A stretch of 30,852 nucleotides of DNA, taken from positions 1 to 30,852 of IMG/VR virus record IMGVR_UViG_3300009481_000059; one strand, 5' to 3'. Source of the stretch: a virus. Positions within the stretch are counted from its first letter, which is position 1. The number at the start of each line of letters is the position of its first letter. The notes below the pieces were generated by a model. It saw only the letters and a program-made list of their open reading frames with translations. It was not told where the DNA came from and ran no database searches. Of the stretch, positions 21,818 through 28,274 are shown in pieces. The position numbers and the translations under genes are program-made.

Positions 21818-22090
21818 ATGACACTCGAAACAGAACGACAAGAGTTAGAGGCAAAGTTAAAGGCACTCGACGAAACACAGTGGAAACAAGTCGCTCCACA
21901 CTTCAAAATCGTTGCAGAATATATCGCCCTACACCTCACCAAATCAAGTTCTAAGAACGATAAAGACGGCAAACCTTACCCTGATTCAGTAGATTCAGAG
22001 GCACTAGGCGAGTTACTCACAAAGAGTCAAGATACGGTCAATATTGAGAATAGATTCAGATTCGGTCTTGTTATCTCACCAAAGAACTAG
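21818..22090 (+). CDS. Small soluble protein of the control region, probably highly expressed
   Basis: 90 residues from the ATG at 21818 (a TTG at 21803 is possible but lies in the hairpin). Begins MTLETERQELEAKLKALDET, a charged helix, then KQVAPHFKIVAEYIALHL and a polar segment (SSSKNDKDGKPYPDSVDS). It favours C-ending codons (CTC, ATC, AAC, TTC, CAC), like the capsid gene and unlike its neighbours, so strong expression is likely. Alone downstream of the TATA/iteron array, it may be a switch regulator or an initiator accessory protein; no family recognised. Confidence 0.78.
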   Translation: MTLETERQELEAKLKALDETQWKQVAPHFKIVAEYIALHLTKSSSKNDKDGKPYPDSVDSEALGELLTKSQDTVNIENRFRFGLVISPKN

Positions 22091-22093
22091 TAA

Positions 22094-22107
22094 TTAGCTT
22101 AAGCTAA
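22094..22107. repeat. 14-bp perfect palindrome
   Basis: TTAGCTTAAGCTAA, four bases after the 21818 gene's stop. Confidence 0.6.
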
Positions 22108-22118
22108 CGAATGAAAAT

Positions 22119-22147
22119 GTGGAACTTTTCCACGCACTTTTATTTTT
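22119..22147 (+). terminator. Terminator of the 21818 gene
   Basis: GTGGAA-CTT-TTCCAC (6-bp stem) followed after 4 bases by TTTTATTTTTATA. A further inverted repeat TACGC-ctagt-GCGTA follows at about 22155. Confidence 0.6.
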
Positions 22148-22200
22148 ATAGAATGTTACGCCTAGTGCGTATGGCGAAAATCTGATTTTTTGAATTTTAC

Positions 22201-22215
22201 CACATATATATAAGG
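22201..22215 (+). repeat. Fifth TATA-GCG element
   Basis: CACATATATATAAGGCG, same core as the array at 21552-21698, on the other side of the 21818 gene. No rightward gene follows; a transcript from it would be antisense to the tiny-gene operon. Confidence 0.5.
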
Positions 22216-22221
22216 CGTAGG

Positions 22222-22377
22222 TTATTTATCGGTTAATTCGTGGTTCTCTATACCGTTACTAACAAGTGTACCCTGTACTCTAAATAGACACCTAATAAGC
22301 TGTCTTTTTGAGTGTTCACCTAGGTGATCGTTACAGGCAATACACATAACCTTTTCGAGTTGTTTATTACCGATCAT
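22222..22377 (-). CDS. 51-residue CCHH zinc protein, last gene of the tiny-gene operon
   Basis: MIGNKQLEKVMCIACNDHLG then EHSKRQLIRCLF and more. C12, C15, H18 and H22 form a compact C-x2-C-x2-H-x3-H site. ATG overlaps the upstream stop (ATGA). It includes the 12-bp palindrome TCACCTAGGTGA (22316-22327) inside the coding sequence. Confidence 0.65.
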   Translation of the reverse strand: MIGNKQLEKVMCIACNDHLGEHSKRQLIRCLFRVQGTLVSNGIENHELTDK

Positions 22378-22574
22378 TTCACTTTCCTCGAAAATGTAAA
22401 ATTATTAGTAGCCTTTATATACTCATTCGTGAATTCCCATATCTCACCATTATCCAATATAACGGTGAAAACTTTCTCTATCTCACTACCATATTCGGTG
22501 ACTAGATATAATCTACCTCTACCCTTAGGTGTATCTACCCATACTTGTTGTTGTAACTCTAATATACTAATCAT
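22374..22574 (-). CDS. Small beta-rich viral protein
   Basis: 66 residues: QQVWVDTPKGRGRLYLVTEY, EIEKVFTVILDNGEIWEFTN. The VWVDTPKGRG opening with successive strands resembles a small protein common in phages (a SH3-like barrel), function unknown. The longer rightward ORF over it reads as a shadow. Confidence 0.72.
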   Translation of the reverse strand: MISILELQQQVWVDTPKGRGRLYLVTEYGSEIEKVFTVILDNGEIWEFTNEYIKATNNFTFSRKVK

Positions 22575-22668
22575 TTAAATCATCAACACGTTTACCACAG
22601 GTTCTACAATAGAACTTGAATTCCTTAAAGAAGAAATTAGGGTGGTTACATGGTCTATGTACATTCAT
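22567..22668 (-). CDS. 33-residue zinc ribbon
   Basis: MNVHRPCNHPNFFFKEFKFY then CRTCGKRVDDLND: C7, H9, and a CxxC pair give one zinc site. Shares one base with the upstream stop (TAATG) and 8 bp with the next gene. Confidence 0.65.
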   Translation of the reverse strand: MNVHRPCNHPNFFFKEFKFYCRTCGKRVDDLND

Positions 22669-22823
22669 TACTTATTCATAACCTCATAGTCATTTATAAG
22701 TTGTTCTATAATTTTACGCCTAAACAAATCGGTGGCTTTACTAGTACCAATCTTAGGTAGAACTTTCTTCCATTCTAAATAATGTTGCTTATAAGTCTTT
22801 TCGTCACTATACATCATGGGCAT
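22668..22823 (-). CDS. 51-residue basic helical protein
   Basis: MPMMYSDEKTYKQHYLEWKK then VLPKIGTSKATDLFRRKIIE. Two basic helices and an acidic end. GAGG lies 3-6 bases before the ATG; overlaps the upstream gene by 10 bp. Confidence 0.6.
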   Translation of the reverse strand: MPMMYSDEKTYKQHYLEWKKVLPKIGTSKATDLFRRKIIEQLINDYEVMNK

Positions 22824-22966
22824 ATCCTCGTTGAAGCTGTAAAGTGTTGTACACAGTCATCAGTTGTGTTCTTTATGATCGGTGTTTCATAGAAAAACGT
22901 ACCATATATCATCGTTATAAAGAATATAAAAAGGGGGATAATCCATATCCACTTTGTAAATATCAA
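22814..22966 (-). CDS. 50-residue single-pass membrane protein with TTG start
   Basis: Residues 5-25 (KWIWIIPLFIFFITMIYGTF) form a membrane helix; the outside part has two cysteines (DDC, RIC) that could pair. Start TTG at 22966 overlaps the upstream stop and has GGAGG seven bases before it. Confidence 0.6.
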   Translation of the reverse strand: MIFTKWIWIIPLFIFFITMIYGTFFYETPIIKNTTDDCVQHFTASTRICP

Positions 22967-23106
22967 TCCATTTCCTCCACTATTGGTTCTAATAATCTTA
23001 CATATGCCATTATCTTATATTGAGAACAACCACTAGCTTCACTTAATACACGATATGATATTCCCATATTACCGTACTTTCTACTTCCATCTCTACGTTC
23101 TGTCAA
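22963..23106 (-). CDS. 47-residue hypothetical protein with TTG start
   Basis: (M)TERRDGSRKYGNMGISYRV then LSEASGCSQYKIMAYVRLLE. Reads like a small helix-turn-helix (YRVLSEASGCSQYKIMAYVRLLEP, split here at the turn GCS). TTG overlaps the upstream TGA. Confidence 0.55.
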   Translation of the reverse strand: MTERRDGSRKYGNMGISYRVLSEASGCSQYKIMAYVRLLEPIVEEMD

Positions 23107-23234
23107 TCTGGGCTCCCAAACATTTGATACATTTCAAAGTCCCTCATGGTCTTTAATTTAGGTTTCCCATGACACGCACATTTACAGTCAACAGGTTCTT
23201 CCTCATGCTTTTCAGTACATACATCACAAGTCAT
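23103..23234 (-). CDS. 43-residue zinc protein
   Basis: MTCDVCTEKHEEEPVDCKCA then CHGKPKLKTM. Two Cys pairs (CDVC; CKCACH) with an acidic loop. GGAG lies 13 bases before the ATG. Overlaps both neighbours. Confidence 0.62.
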   Translation of the reverse strand: MTCDVCTEKHEEEPVDCKCACHGKPKLKTMRDFEMYQMFGSPD

Positions 23235-23298
23235 ATGTAACCACACTCCTTACTAAGCAATCGTCTTTTATATATGTTCTTTTTACTGTTACCTTCAT
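23224..23298 (-). CDS. Possible 24-residue peptide
   Basis: MKVTVKRTYIKDDCLVRSVV then TYDL. ATG shares one base with the upstream stop (TAATG). A TATA-like stretch (23265-23276) inside it might serve the 23103 gene instead. Confidence 0.4.
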   Translation of the reverse strand: MKVTVKRTYIKDDCLVRSVVTYDL

Positions 23299-23423
23299 TA
23301 CTTTCTCCCAAATGCGTACTTTAGTCTTTTCGCTCCACATTTGTCGCATATTGGAGCCCCATTGAATTTGGTTACAGTGTGTTGGTCAAACTGCCTCCAA
23401 CAAACTTCACATTGGAATTTCAT
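23298..23423 (-). CDS. 41-residue zinc ribbon
   Basis: MKFQCEVCWRQFDQHTVTKF then NGAPICDKCGAKRLKYAFGR: two CxxC knuckles 18 residues apart, a textbook zinc ribbon. ATGA overlap with 23420. Confidence 0.72.
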   Translation of the reverse strand: MKFQCEVCWRQFDQHTVTKFNGAPICDKCGAKRLKYAFGRK

Positions 23424-23617
23424 TGTGAATAGAACCACCTGCTTACTTCTTCTGCGTTATAATTGATTAGATCCCCATTAGGATAATCCAAAAGCATGAA
23501 TTTTCCCTGATCGAAAATTTGTGGTAAACATAACTCACAAATGAAGAAAAGACCAATTGTTGGTCGAAAGACCTTTCTAACGTGCTCCGTTTTATCACAA
23601 AGTTCACATTGTTTCAT
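23420..23617 (-). CDS. 65-residue zinc-ribbon protein, first gene of the tiny-gene operon
   Basis: CELC (4-7) and CELC (27-30) around a basic hairpin, then a helical acidic tail (NYNAEEVSRWFYSQ). A TATA box 27 bp upstream drives this and the nine genes after it. Confidence 0.75.
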   Translation of the reverse strand: MKQCELCDKTEHVRKVFRPTIGLFFICELCLPQIFDQGKFMLLDYPNGDLINYNAEEVSRWFYSQ

Positions 23618-23640
23618 AATCGACTTATCTACGTGGAAGA

Positions 23641-23650
23641 TATATATAAA
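23641..23650 (-). promoter_or_regulatory. TATA box of the tiny-gene operon
   Basis: TTTATATATA on the minus strand, about 27 bp before the ATG at 23617. Confidence 0.6.
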
Positions 23651-23661
23651 CCTACCCCTAC

Positions 23662-23682
23662 AAAAAAAACGCCTTCGGCGTT
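23662..23682 (-). terminator. GC-rich intrinsic-type terminator
   Basis: Minus strand: AACGCC-GAA-GGCGTT followed by TTTTTTTT, starting at the stop codon of the 23681 gene. A bacterial-style hairpin plus U-tract in an otherwise archaeal genome. Confidence 0.8.
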
Positions 23683-23869
23683 AGTCCTTCTCGTCTTTTG
23701 AATCAAGTTCGTCTTTAAGTTCTTTAAGTTTGTCTTCGGCAAGAAACGTTAATTTCCAAAAAACACGTACTGCTTTATCCGATATTTGATTTGTATCTTT
23801 TTCCATACCGTACTTGTGTGTAAACCAATTAAGTATCTCTGAATAATCCTCAGGTTCTAACTCCACCAT
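23681..23869 (-). CDS. 62-residue acidic hypothetical protein
   Basis: VELEPEDYSEILNWFTHKYG then a helix (KAVRVFWKLTFLAEDKLKEL) and an acidic tail. Its stop lies in the terminator stem, so the transcript ends right after it. Start Met at 23869. Confidence 0.7.
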   Translation of the reverse strand: MVELEPEDYSEILNWFTHKYGMEKDTNQISDKAVRVFWKLTFLAEDKLKELKDELDSKDEKD

Positions 23870-23933
23870 GAATTAGCTTTAAATAATAGTTTAATAAGGA
23901 TTGCCTAGCTACTTCGTTACGGTAGTCCTTCAT
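23850..23933 (-). CDS. Possible 27-residue peptide over the folded element
   Basis: MKDYRNEVARQSLLNYYLKL then IHGGVRT, overlapping the 23681 gene by 20 bp. The frame stays open upstream to 23993 and reads protein-like, but has no ATG, GTG or TTG there. The frame covers part of the inverted-repeat element, so either reading could be primary. Confidence 0.35.
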   Translation of the reverse strand: MKDYRNEVARQSLLNYYLKLIHGGVRT

Positions 23934-24009
23934 TTCCCTGTCATAGTCTAAGACTATTTGAACACATTGTTCAAGGTGAAATGTTATGCAAACTCACACC
24001 ACTAGGCAA
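23901..24009. other. Nested inverted-repeat element (structured RNA or DNA site)
   Basis: Outer stem TTGCCTAG (23901-23908) with CTAGGCAA (24002-24009). Inside: CTAC/GTAG (23909-23925), CATTTC (23931-23936) with GAAATG (23978-23983), which encloses two adjoining hairpins, ATAGTCT-A-AGACTAT (23943-23957) and TTGAACA-CAT-TGTTCAA (23958-23974). All pairs are Watson-Crick, so the strand cannot be told. It does not fit a tRNA. It sits between the terminator block and the head genes, where a small RNA, attachment site or packaging site would make sense. Confidence 0.6.
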
Positions 24010-24014
24010 CAATC

Positions 24015-24023
24015 TTTATATTA
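24015..24023 (+). promoter_or_regulatory. TATA box for the His-rich gene
   Basis: TTTATATTA centred 26 bp before the ATG at 24045. Confidence 0.6.
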
Positions 24024-24044
24024 AAACACCTATTATTATTATTT

Positions 24045-24209
24045 ATGGGATTACTAACAAAAAATGAACCTGAATACGAAATAGATCCAAATGAACATAC
24101 ACATGAGAATGGAGTTACTCATTCACATGAAGGTGGTCAAACCCCACATACACATGATTGTTTATGCGTAGAAAGACGAAATAGACAATGCAAACAACAT
24201 GGTGGATAG
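24045..24209 (+). CDS. 54-residue histidine-rich metal-binding protein
   Basis: Contains EHTHENG, THSHEGG, PHTHDCLC and a late CKQHGG: seven histidines in H-x-H pairs plus three cysteines, spaced by about ten residues. Likely binds several Zn, Ni or Cu ions. Own promoter 26 bp upstream. A related H-x-H cluster occurs in the protease-scaffold protein (28618), suggesting a shared role in head assembly. Confidence 0.7.
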   Translation: MGLLTKNEPEYEIDPNEHTHENGVTHSHEGGQTPHTHDCLCVERRNRQCKQHGG

Positions 24210-24238
24210 TGACGATTTCTTGACATTTTTGGACAAAG

Positions 24239-24248
24239 TTTATATATA
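24239..24248 (+). promoter_or_regulatory. TATA box of the portal operon
   Basis: TTTATATATA about 25 bp before the ATG at 24268. Confidence 0.65.
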
Positions 24249-24267
24249 GATACCGAGAGAAAGAAAC

Positions 24268-26220
24268 ATGGGTTTTGTAGATAAAATTCGTGGTGTGTTT
24301 AGATTAACTGATAAAGGTTTTACAGAAACCACAACTAGACCTTCAATAGCACAACCTTACATGAGTACCGATACAGGTGCTAAATTACCAATTTTTCCAT
24401 TCCCTCTCATAATGATTTATGAGTTAGCAGATAACATTGATGCACTTAGAATACCAATTGAAACCTTAAACAGAGAGATGTTTAAGAATGGTTTTGAGGT
24501 AACTGAAAGATGGAAGTACCAATGTAATAACTGTAAGAAGGAATTTCAGTATAAACCATTAGCTAGTGACTTGCCTGATGATCAACCATTTGAAACTAAC
24601 AATGATCCAGAATCAGCACAACCACGTAAAAAGGCTAATGAACCTAAGTTAGATCTAGATCAAATACAATGTGATACTTGTGGTTCTACCGATTTAAGAC
24701 GACCTATACCTGAAAACCGTAAGATATTGGAAGATATGTTAGCAAACCCTGTTAATGGAAATATGCAAACATTGGAAGATGTTTCAAGACAATTAGAACG
24801 TGATTTAGAGATAGCTGATAACGCATACTTACTTTGCTTAAAGAATTATTACATAGATGAACGTACAGGTAAAATAGACCATGAACGTTCTGTTATAAAA
24901 GAGTACCTTAGACTCGATCCACCACAGGTGGCGATGATAGCTGATAGTGATGGTCGTATAGGTTATGACGATAAAAGAAATAAGATTTTTGTTTGCCCAC
25001 GTTTCGAACACAGAGATAAACGTTTAACCGAACCTGTTTGTGATAGATGTGGTGCTCAAGCTTTAAAAGCCGTAATGGAAGTTAACTCTGTATATTCAAT
25101 AGGTATTCCACAGCCAAAACGTGTTGTTTATGGTGAAGGTGAAGTTATTTGGAAGGCTGGTAAATACAAACCATCGTTAATTTATGGATTTTCCCCTATC
25201 TATTCTATATGGTCAAAGGCTATGTCATTATCACATATGGATGAATATATTAGAAAATACTTTGATAAAATGCGACCACCAAGAGGTTTACTTGTTGTTG
25301 CTTCACGTAACTATGAAACATTTAGAAAGTCTTGGGATGTATTAAGTCAAAAAGCAGCAGAAGATCCATACATGATACACCCACTTATGGTAGAAAGTGA
25401 CAAGGGTAATGGTAACATGGCACAGTGGATGGACTTTACAGGTTCATTGAAAGAATTAGAATTTATTGAGATTAGAAGAGAATTAAGAATGATTATTGGA
25501 GCAGTATTTGGTGTATTACCATTCTACTTTGGTGAAACCCCAAGTGGTTGGTCACAAGAAGGACTTCAAGTAACCATTACTAATAGAGCAGTAAAGTGGG
25601 GACAAGACATACTTGAAAAATCATTTTTCAGTAAAATCGCATTAGCCCAAGGAATTGACGATTGGAAGATTGCATTGAAAGCTGGTGAAGAAACAGATAA
25701 ACTTAGAGATTTACAAACAGATGGTGTAGAAATACAGAATATGGCTATGTTACAACAAATGGGATTTGAGGTAACAAGAACACATACAGGTGAGTTTAAA
25801 GTAAGTAAAGATAGTGCTATGACAGCCGAAACATTGGCAATGGGTATGAGTTTAATGGGTAATAGTGGAGCAAATGGTAGAGGTAATGCAATGGGACAGC
25901 AAGAAGAGAATAAACAAAGCTTTGGTGGAGAACCAAAGAATTCAAGACCAAGTGATGTTGGTGGAACTATGGGTGGTTCACCAGCAAGTGGTACAGGTAC
26001 TACAATGAGTAAAAAGAACTATGTTGACGGTATAACACCAAGTAACTTTGAAGTAGTCAAGAAAACATTACAAACTTCAGTTGACTTTGGCTGGACTAAA
26101 ACAAAGACAGTTGATGAATTAAGAAGATTTGGTGGTATGACAGTTAGACAGGCAAGAGATATTGTTAAGAATGAATTTGAAGGTATGAAGGGATGGGAAG
26201 ATGAAGAAGAAAGTAAATAA
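24268..26220 (+). CDS. Portal protein with zinc-ribbon insertions
   Basis: 650 residues, longer than many portals. Portal-like features: IYELADNIDALRIPIETLNR (residues 50-69), DPPQVAMIAD, SPIYSIWSKAMSLSHMDEYI (309-328), PPRGLLVV, and LEFIEIRRELRMIIGAVFGV with PFYFGETPSGWSQEGLQV, the wing/stem segments of tailed-virus portals. Portals form a 12-mer ring at one capsid vertex for DNA passage. Two zinc sites are inserted: C86/C89 with C135/C138, and C243/C258/C261. The C-terminal 110 residues are Gly/Ser/Asn-rich, then helical. First gene of the head operon. Confidence 0.85.
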   Translation: MGFVDKIRGVFRLTDKGFTETTTRPSIAQPYMSTDTGAKLPIFPFPLIMIYELADNIDALRIPIETLNREMFKNGFEVTERWKYQCNNCKKEFQYKPLASDLPDDQPFETNNDPESAQPRKKANEPKLDLDQIQCDTCGSTDLRRPIPENRKILEDMLANPVNGNMQTLEDVSRQLERDLEIADNAYLLCLKNYYIDERTGKIDHERSVIKEYLRLDPPQVAMIADSDGRIGYDDKRNKIFVCPRFEHRDKRLTEPVCDRCGAQALKAVMEVNSVYSIGIPQPKRVVYGEGEVIWKAGKYKPSLIYGFSPIYSIWSKAMSLSHMDEYIRKYFDKMRPPRGLLVVASRNYETFRKSWDVLSQKAAEDPYMIHPLMVESDKGNGNMAQWMDFTGSLKELEFIEIRRELRMIIGAVFGVLPFYFGETPSGWSQEGLQVTITNRAVKWGQDILEKSFFSKIALAQGIDDWKIALKAGEETDKLRDLQTDGVEIQNMAMLQQMGFEVTRTHTGEFKVSKDSAMTAETLAMGMSLMGNSGANGRGNAMGQQEENKQSFGGEPKNSRPSDVGGTMGGSPASGTGTTMSKKNYVDGITPSNFEVVKKTLQTSVDFGWTKTKTVDELRRFGGMTVRQARDIVKNEFEGMKGWEDEEESK

Positions 26221-26506
26221 AACTACAAAAGGAGTTGATTCTGGGACACAATTCAGTCCTTGGGTAAAAAAAGAGGAAGCAGAACAAATACATAAAGAAC
26301 AAGTAGAACGTGTCGTAAAAGCAAAGAAAATAAAATTAAGTAGTGGTACAGTTAATGTTTACAAAGCAGAATTTGGTGAAATAGACAAATGCTTAGATGA
26401 AATACGAAAAGAATGTAGAACGCATGGATTGACAAATTATTCATGTAATAATATTAAAATCATACTTGAAGAAACATTAAAAAGGATCAAGTTATCAGAG
26501 AACTAG
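26201..26506 (+). CDS. Basic helical hypothetical protein
   Basis: 101 residues; overlaps the portal by 20 bp. N-terminus basic (MKKKVNKTTKG), then EEAEQIHKEQVERVVKAKKI and CLDEIRKECRTHGLTNYSCN with three cysteines, then a helix. Head operon position suggests a minor assembly factor. Confidence 0.68.
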   Translation: MKKKVNKTTKGVDSGTQFSPWVKKEEAEQIHKEQVERVVKAKKIKLSSGTVNVYKAEFGEIDKCLDEIRKECRTHGLTNYSCNNIKIILEETLKRIKLSEN

Positions 26507-26507
26507 T

Positions 26508-26951
26508 ATGGCAACAAAGTTAGATACAAATGCTGATGCTAATGATTTAACAAAAAAACTTTGGGAAAAACATCAGTCAGATGAGTTTACAAGGGTAGAT
26601 AATTATAAAGAAGCTGTTTGTATAAACTGTTTTAAACGTGATGCAAGTCTAGCTACAATAGTTGATATTTGTGGTGACTGTGCTGGAAAGCGTGGTAGAG
26701 AACCATTATTAGCTAAAATAAAGGATAATTACTATGGATATTGTTTCTTTTGTAATAAGTATAAATTTCACGTAGAACAGATTAATGCAAGATTTTGTAA
26801 GACTTGTCACCGTAGAATTGCAAATAATCTAAAAGATTTCAACAAAAAAGGTGGAATGTATGGAGCAGATCCATTTTGGCAAAAAATGAAGAAAAGACAT
26901 GGTAAAGATTGGCAAATAATTATGAGTCAAGGTTTAGGTAATAAGAGATGA
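26508..26951 (+). CDS. Double zinc-ribbon protein
   Basis: 147 residues. First site CINC ... CGDC (about 39-60), second CFFC ... CKTCH (about 81-105), then a basic tail (WQKMKKRHGKDWQIIMSQGL). Probably nucleic-acid binding; its place after the portal could suit a packaging accessory factor. Confidence 0.75.
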   Translation: MATKLDTNADANDLTKKLWEKHQSDEFTRVDNYKEAVCINCFKRDASLATIVDICGDCAGKRGREPLLAKIKDNYYGYCFFCNKYKFHVEQINARFCKTCHRRIANNLKDFNKKGGMYGADPFWQKMKKRHGKDWQIIMSQGLGNKR

Positions 26952-27070
26952 GTTACATAGAATCATGCCCTAAATGTAAAGCTACTAAGGGTTGGAAATG
27001 GACTTGGGGTAAAAATGATGGTCAATCAAAGGGGTTTTCTACCTGTAATGGTTGTGGTGCAAAATTTTGA
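26948..27070 (+). CDS. 40-residue zinc ribbon
   Basis: MSYIESCPKCKATKGWKWTW then a loop and STCNGCGAKF: CPKC and CNGC pairs around a Trp-rich turn. ATGA overlap with 26508; last gene of this transcript before convergent genes. Confidence 0.72.
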   Translation: MSYIESCPKCKATKGWKWTWGKNDGQSKGFSTCNGCGAKF

Positions 27071-27123
27071 TTTGTAATGAAGGTGGTTGGTTTTGGTTTA
27101 CTAATTGGTTTTTCAATACCTGT

Positions 27124-27282
27124 TTAATCTAAACCTTTACGTTTTTCTAACTTCCATTTTTCATATTCTTTCAAATCAGGTGGTGTTAGTAATAATTCTA
27201 GTAATTTTTGAATAGTTTCTAATGTATTCTCTATCTTTCCTAAACTTTCCTCAACATCACCTAAAAATAAATCAAACTTCAT
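27124..27282 (-). CDS. 52-residue coiled-coil protein
   Basis: MKFDLFLGDVEESLGKIENT then LETIQKLLELLLTPPDLKEY. Leucine heptads make one helix that should dimerise. Overlaps the upstream gene by 11 bp. Confidence 0.65.
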   Translation of the reverse strand: MKFDLFLGDVEESLGKIENTLETIQKLLELLLTPPDLKEYEKWKLEKRKGLD

Positions 27283-27712
27283 TCTTATCACACATAACCA
27301 AGTTTATTCTATCTCTAAATAAATCATAAAACCTATGTCCATAATCTATTTTTTTATCTTTGGTATTTTCACCATAAAAACGATCTACACGTAATGATAA
27401 AAGTGGTCTTCTTAAAAATTTTGGAAATATTTCTAACTTATTTTTCTTTTGATTGAATTTTAAAGATTCATGTAATACTAGTTTTTCTTCACCATTTCCC
27501 CATTCACCTAAAGATTTGTTTCTAAAATGAACTATTGAACGTTGTAATTCAGGTTGTTCTTTATGTAAACTTGTGTTTGTGACAACAAACAATTTACCTT
27601 CTCTAACATACAAATCAATTAACTTTGTTTCTCTCATCTCGTCACCTCTCTCAAGACCGTATATTTTATTATATTCTTTTAATGATTCGTAGATATATAT
27701 CGCAGTAGCCAT
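27272..27712 (-). CDS. Hypothetical protein in the head module, opposite strand
   Basis: 146 residues, beta-rich basic (TKLIDLYVREGKLFVVTNTS, RPLLSLRVDRFYGENTKDKK). Leaderless start supported by the TATA box 25-26 bp upstream. With 27124 it forms a two-gene leftward unit inside rightward structural genes, a pattern of inserted accessory genes; no family recognised. Confidence 0.7.
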   Translation of the reverse strand: MATAIYIYESLKEYNKIYGLERGDEMRETKLIDLYVREGKLFVVTNTSLHKEQPELQRSIVHFRNKSLGEWGNGEEKLVLHESLKFNQKKNKLEIFPKFLRRPLLSLRVDRFYGENTKDKKIDYGHRFYDLFRDRINLVMCDKNEV

Positions 27713-27730
27713 GTTTTATCAAAGCAAAAC

Positions 27731-27741
27731 TTATTTATAAA
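27731..27741. promoter_or_regulatory. Shared palindromic TATA box
   Basis: TTATTTATAAA holds TTTATAAA, which reads almost the same both ways; 25-26 bp from the leftward ATG (27712) and 22-24 bp from the rightward ATG (27759). Confidence 0.55.
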
Positions 27742-27758
27742 CCCTTAGCAAAAAGAAT

Positions 27759-27956
27759 ATGACTGAAATGGAATGTAACTGTGGTCATAAAATGTATGGT
27801 TATACAGATGATGAAGATCATAAAATTTTTGTTTGTTATAATTGTGGAAAATTTGAAGGCACAAGTAATGGGGATGAGGAATTCATGGACATGGTTACAG
27901 ATGAACCGTTGGTTATAATATCCATGATTGAAAATAAACAACTTAGACCATTCTAA
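27759..27956 (+). CDS. 65-residue zinc ribbon with acidic tail
   Basis: CNCGHKM (6-12) and CYNCGKFEG (26-34) form a ribbon; the rest is acidic (NGDEEFMDMVTDEP). Own promoter. Role unknown. Confidence 0.72.
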   Translation: MTEMECNCGHKMYGYTDDEDHKIFVCYNCGKFEGTSNGDEEFMDMVTDEPLVIISMIENKQLRPF

Positions 27957-27958
27957 TC

Positions 27959-27966
27959 TTTAAATA
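27959..27966 (+). promoter_or_regulatory. TATA box for the gene at 27988
   Basis: TTTAAATA centred 25-26 bp before the ATG. Confidence 0.55.
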
Positions 27967-27987
27967 GAACAAATTCAAAAGGTATTT

Positions 27988-28236
27988 ATGTTCGAAATGA
28001 TCGATGATTTATTTTCAGAAATAGTCATAGCAATAGCACTTGGTAGTGGTGGAACTCTTATAGCATATTTTAGAAAAATATCACTTACACAAAAAGATCT
28101 GTGTAATAGAGTAACTCAACTCCAAAAAGCCCTCATTATTTTAGCAACAGCACTAGATAGACAATCAAACAGGCTTCATGAAGAAGCAGATTCAGATATG
28201 GAAGACCTAGTGGGTAAAGTTTTAGACGATAAATGA
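27988..28236 (+). CDS. Small membrane-anchored coiled-coil protein
   Basis: 82 residues. One hydrophobic helix at about 9-27 (SEIVIAIALGSGGTLIAYF), then a long heptad helix (LTQKDLCNRVTQLQKALIIL) and an acidic end. This single helix plus coiled-coil form resembles small phage lysis or spanin-like accessory proteins in architecture only. Confidence 0.7.
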   Translation: MFEMIDDLFSEIVIAIALGSGGTLIAYFRKISLTQKDLCNRVTQLQKALIILATALDRQSNRLHEEADSDMEDLVGKVLDDK

Positions 28237-28244
28237 GTAGTAAA

Positions 28245-28255
28245 TTATATATATT
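28245..28255 (+). promoter_or_regulatory. TATA box for the gene at 28275
   Basis: TTATATATATT centred 25 bp before the ATG at 28275 and only 19 bp before the TTG at 28269, so it decides the start. Confidence 0.6.
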
Positions 28256-28274
28256 GGTCTAATGGGATTTGATT

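Noticed and set aside
21682-21972. Leftward 96-codon ORF in which the 21-bp iterons encode a RHE-containing 7-residue repeat
   Set aside because: Its first half is antisense to the better-supported 21818 gene and has no promoter or ribosome site; the Cys/Ser-rich N-terminal half reads as a shadow. A shorter TTG start (37 codons) remains possible.
22203-22309. Short non-coding RNA from the fifth TATA element to the AGACA/TGTCT hairpin with T-run
   Set aside because: The region is filled by a leftward 51-codon zinc-protein gene that is ATGA-coupled to the operon; the hairpin lies inside it.
22324-22578. Rightward 84-codon ORF
   Set aside because: Antisense to the 22374 protein, which has a coherent beta-rich sequence and operon coupling.
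23901-24009. tRNA gene
   Set aside because: An outer stem is present but no T-arm consensus, no D-loop GG and no anticodon arm of the right size on either strand.
27077-27127. 16-codon rightward ORF after the 26948 gene
   Set aside because: Too short, not coupled to an upstream stop, and in the convergent end of two transcripts.
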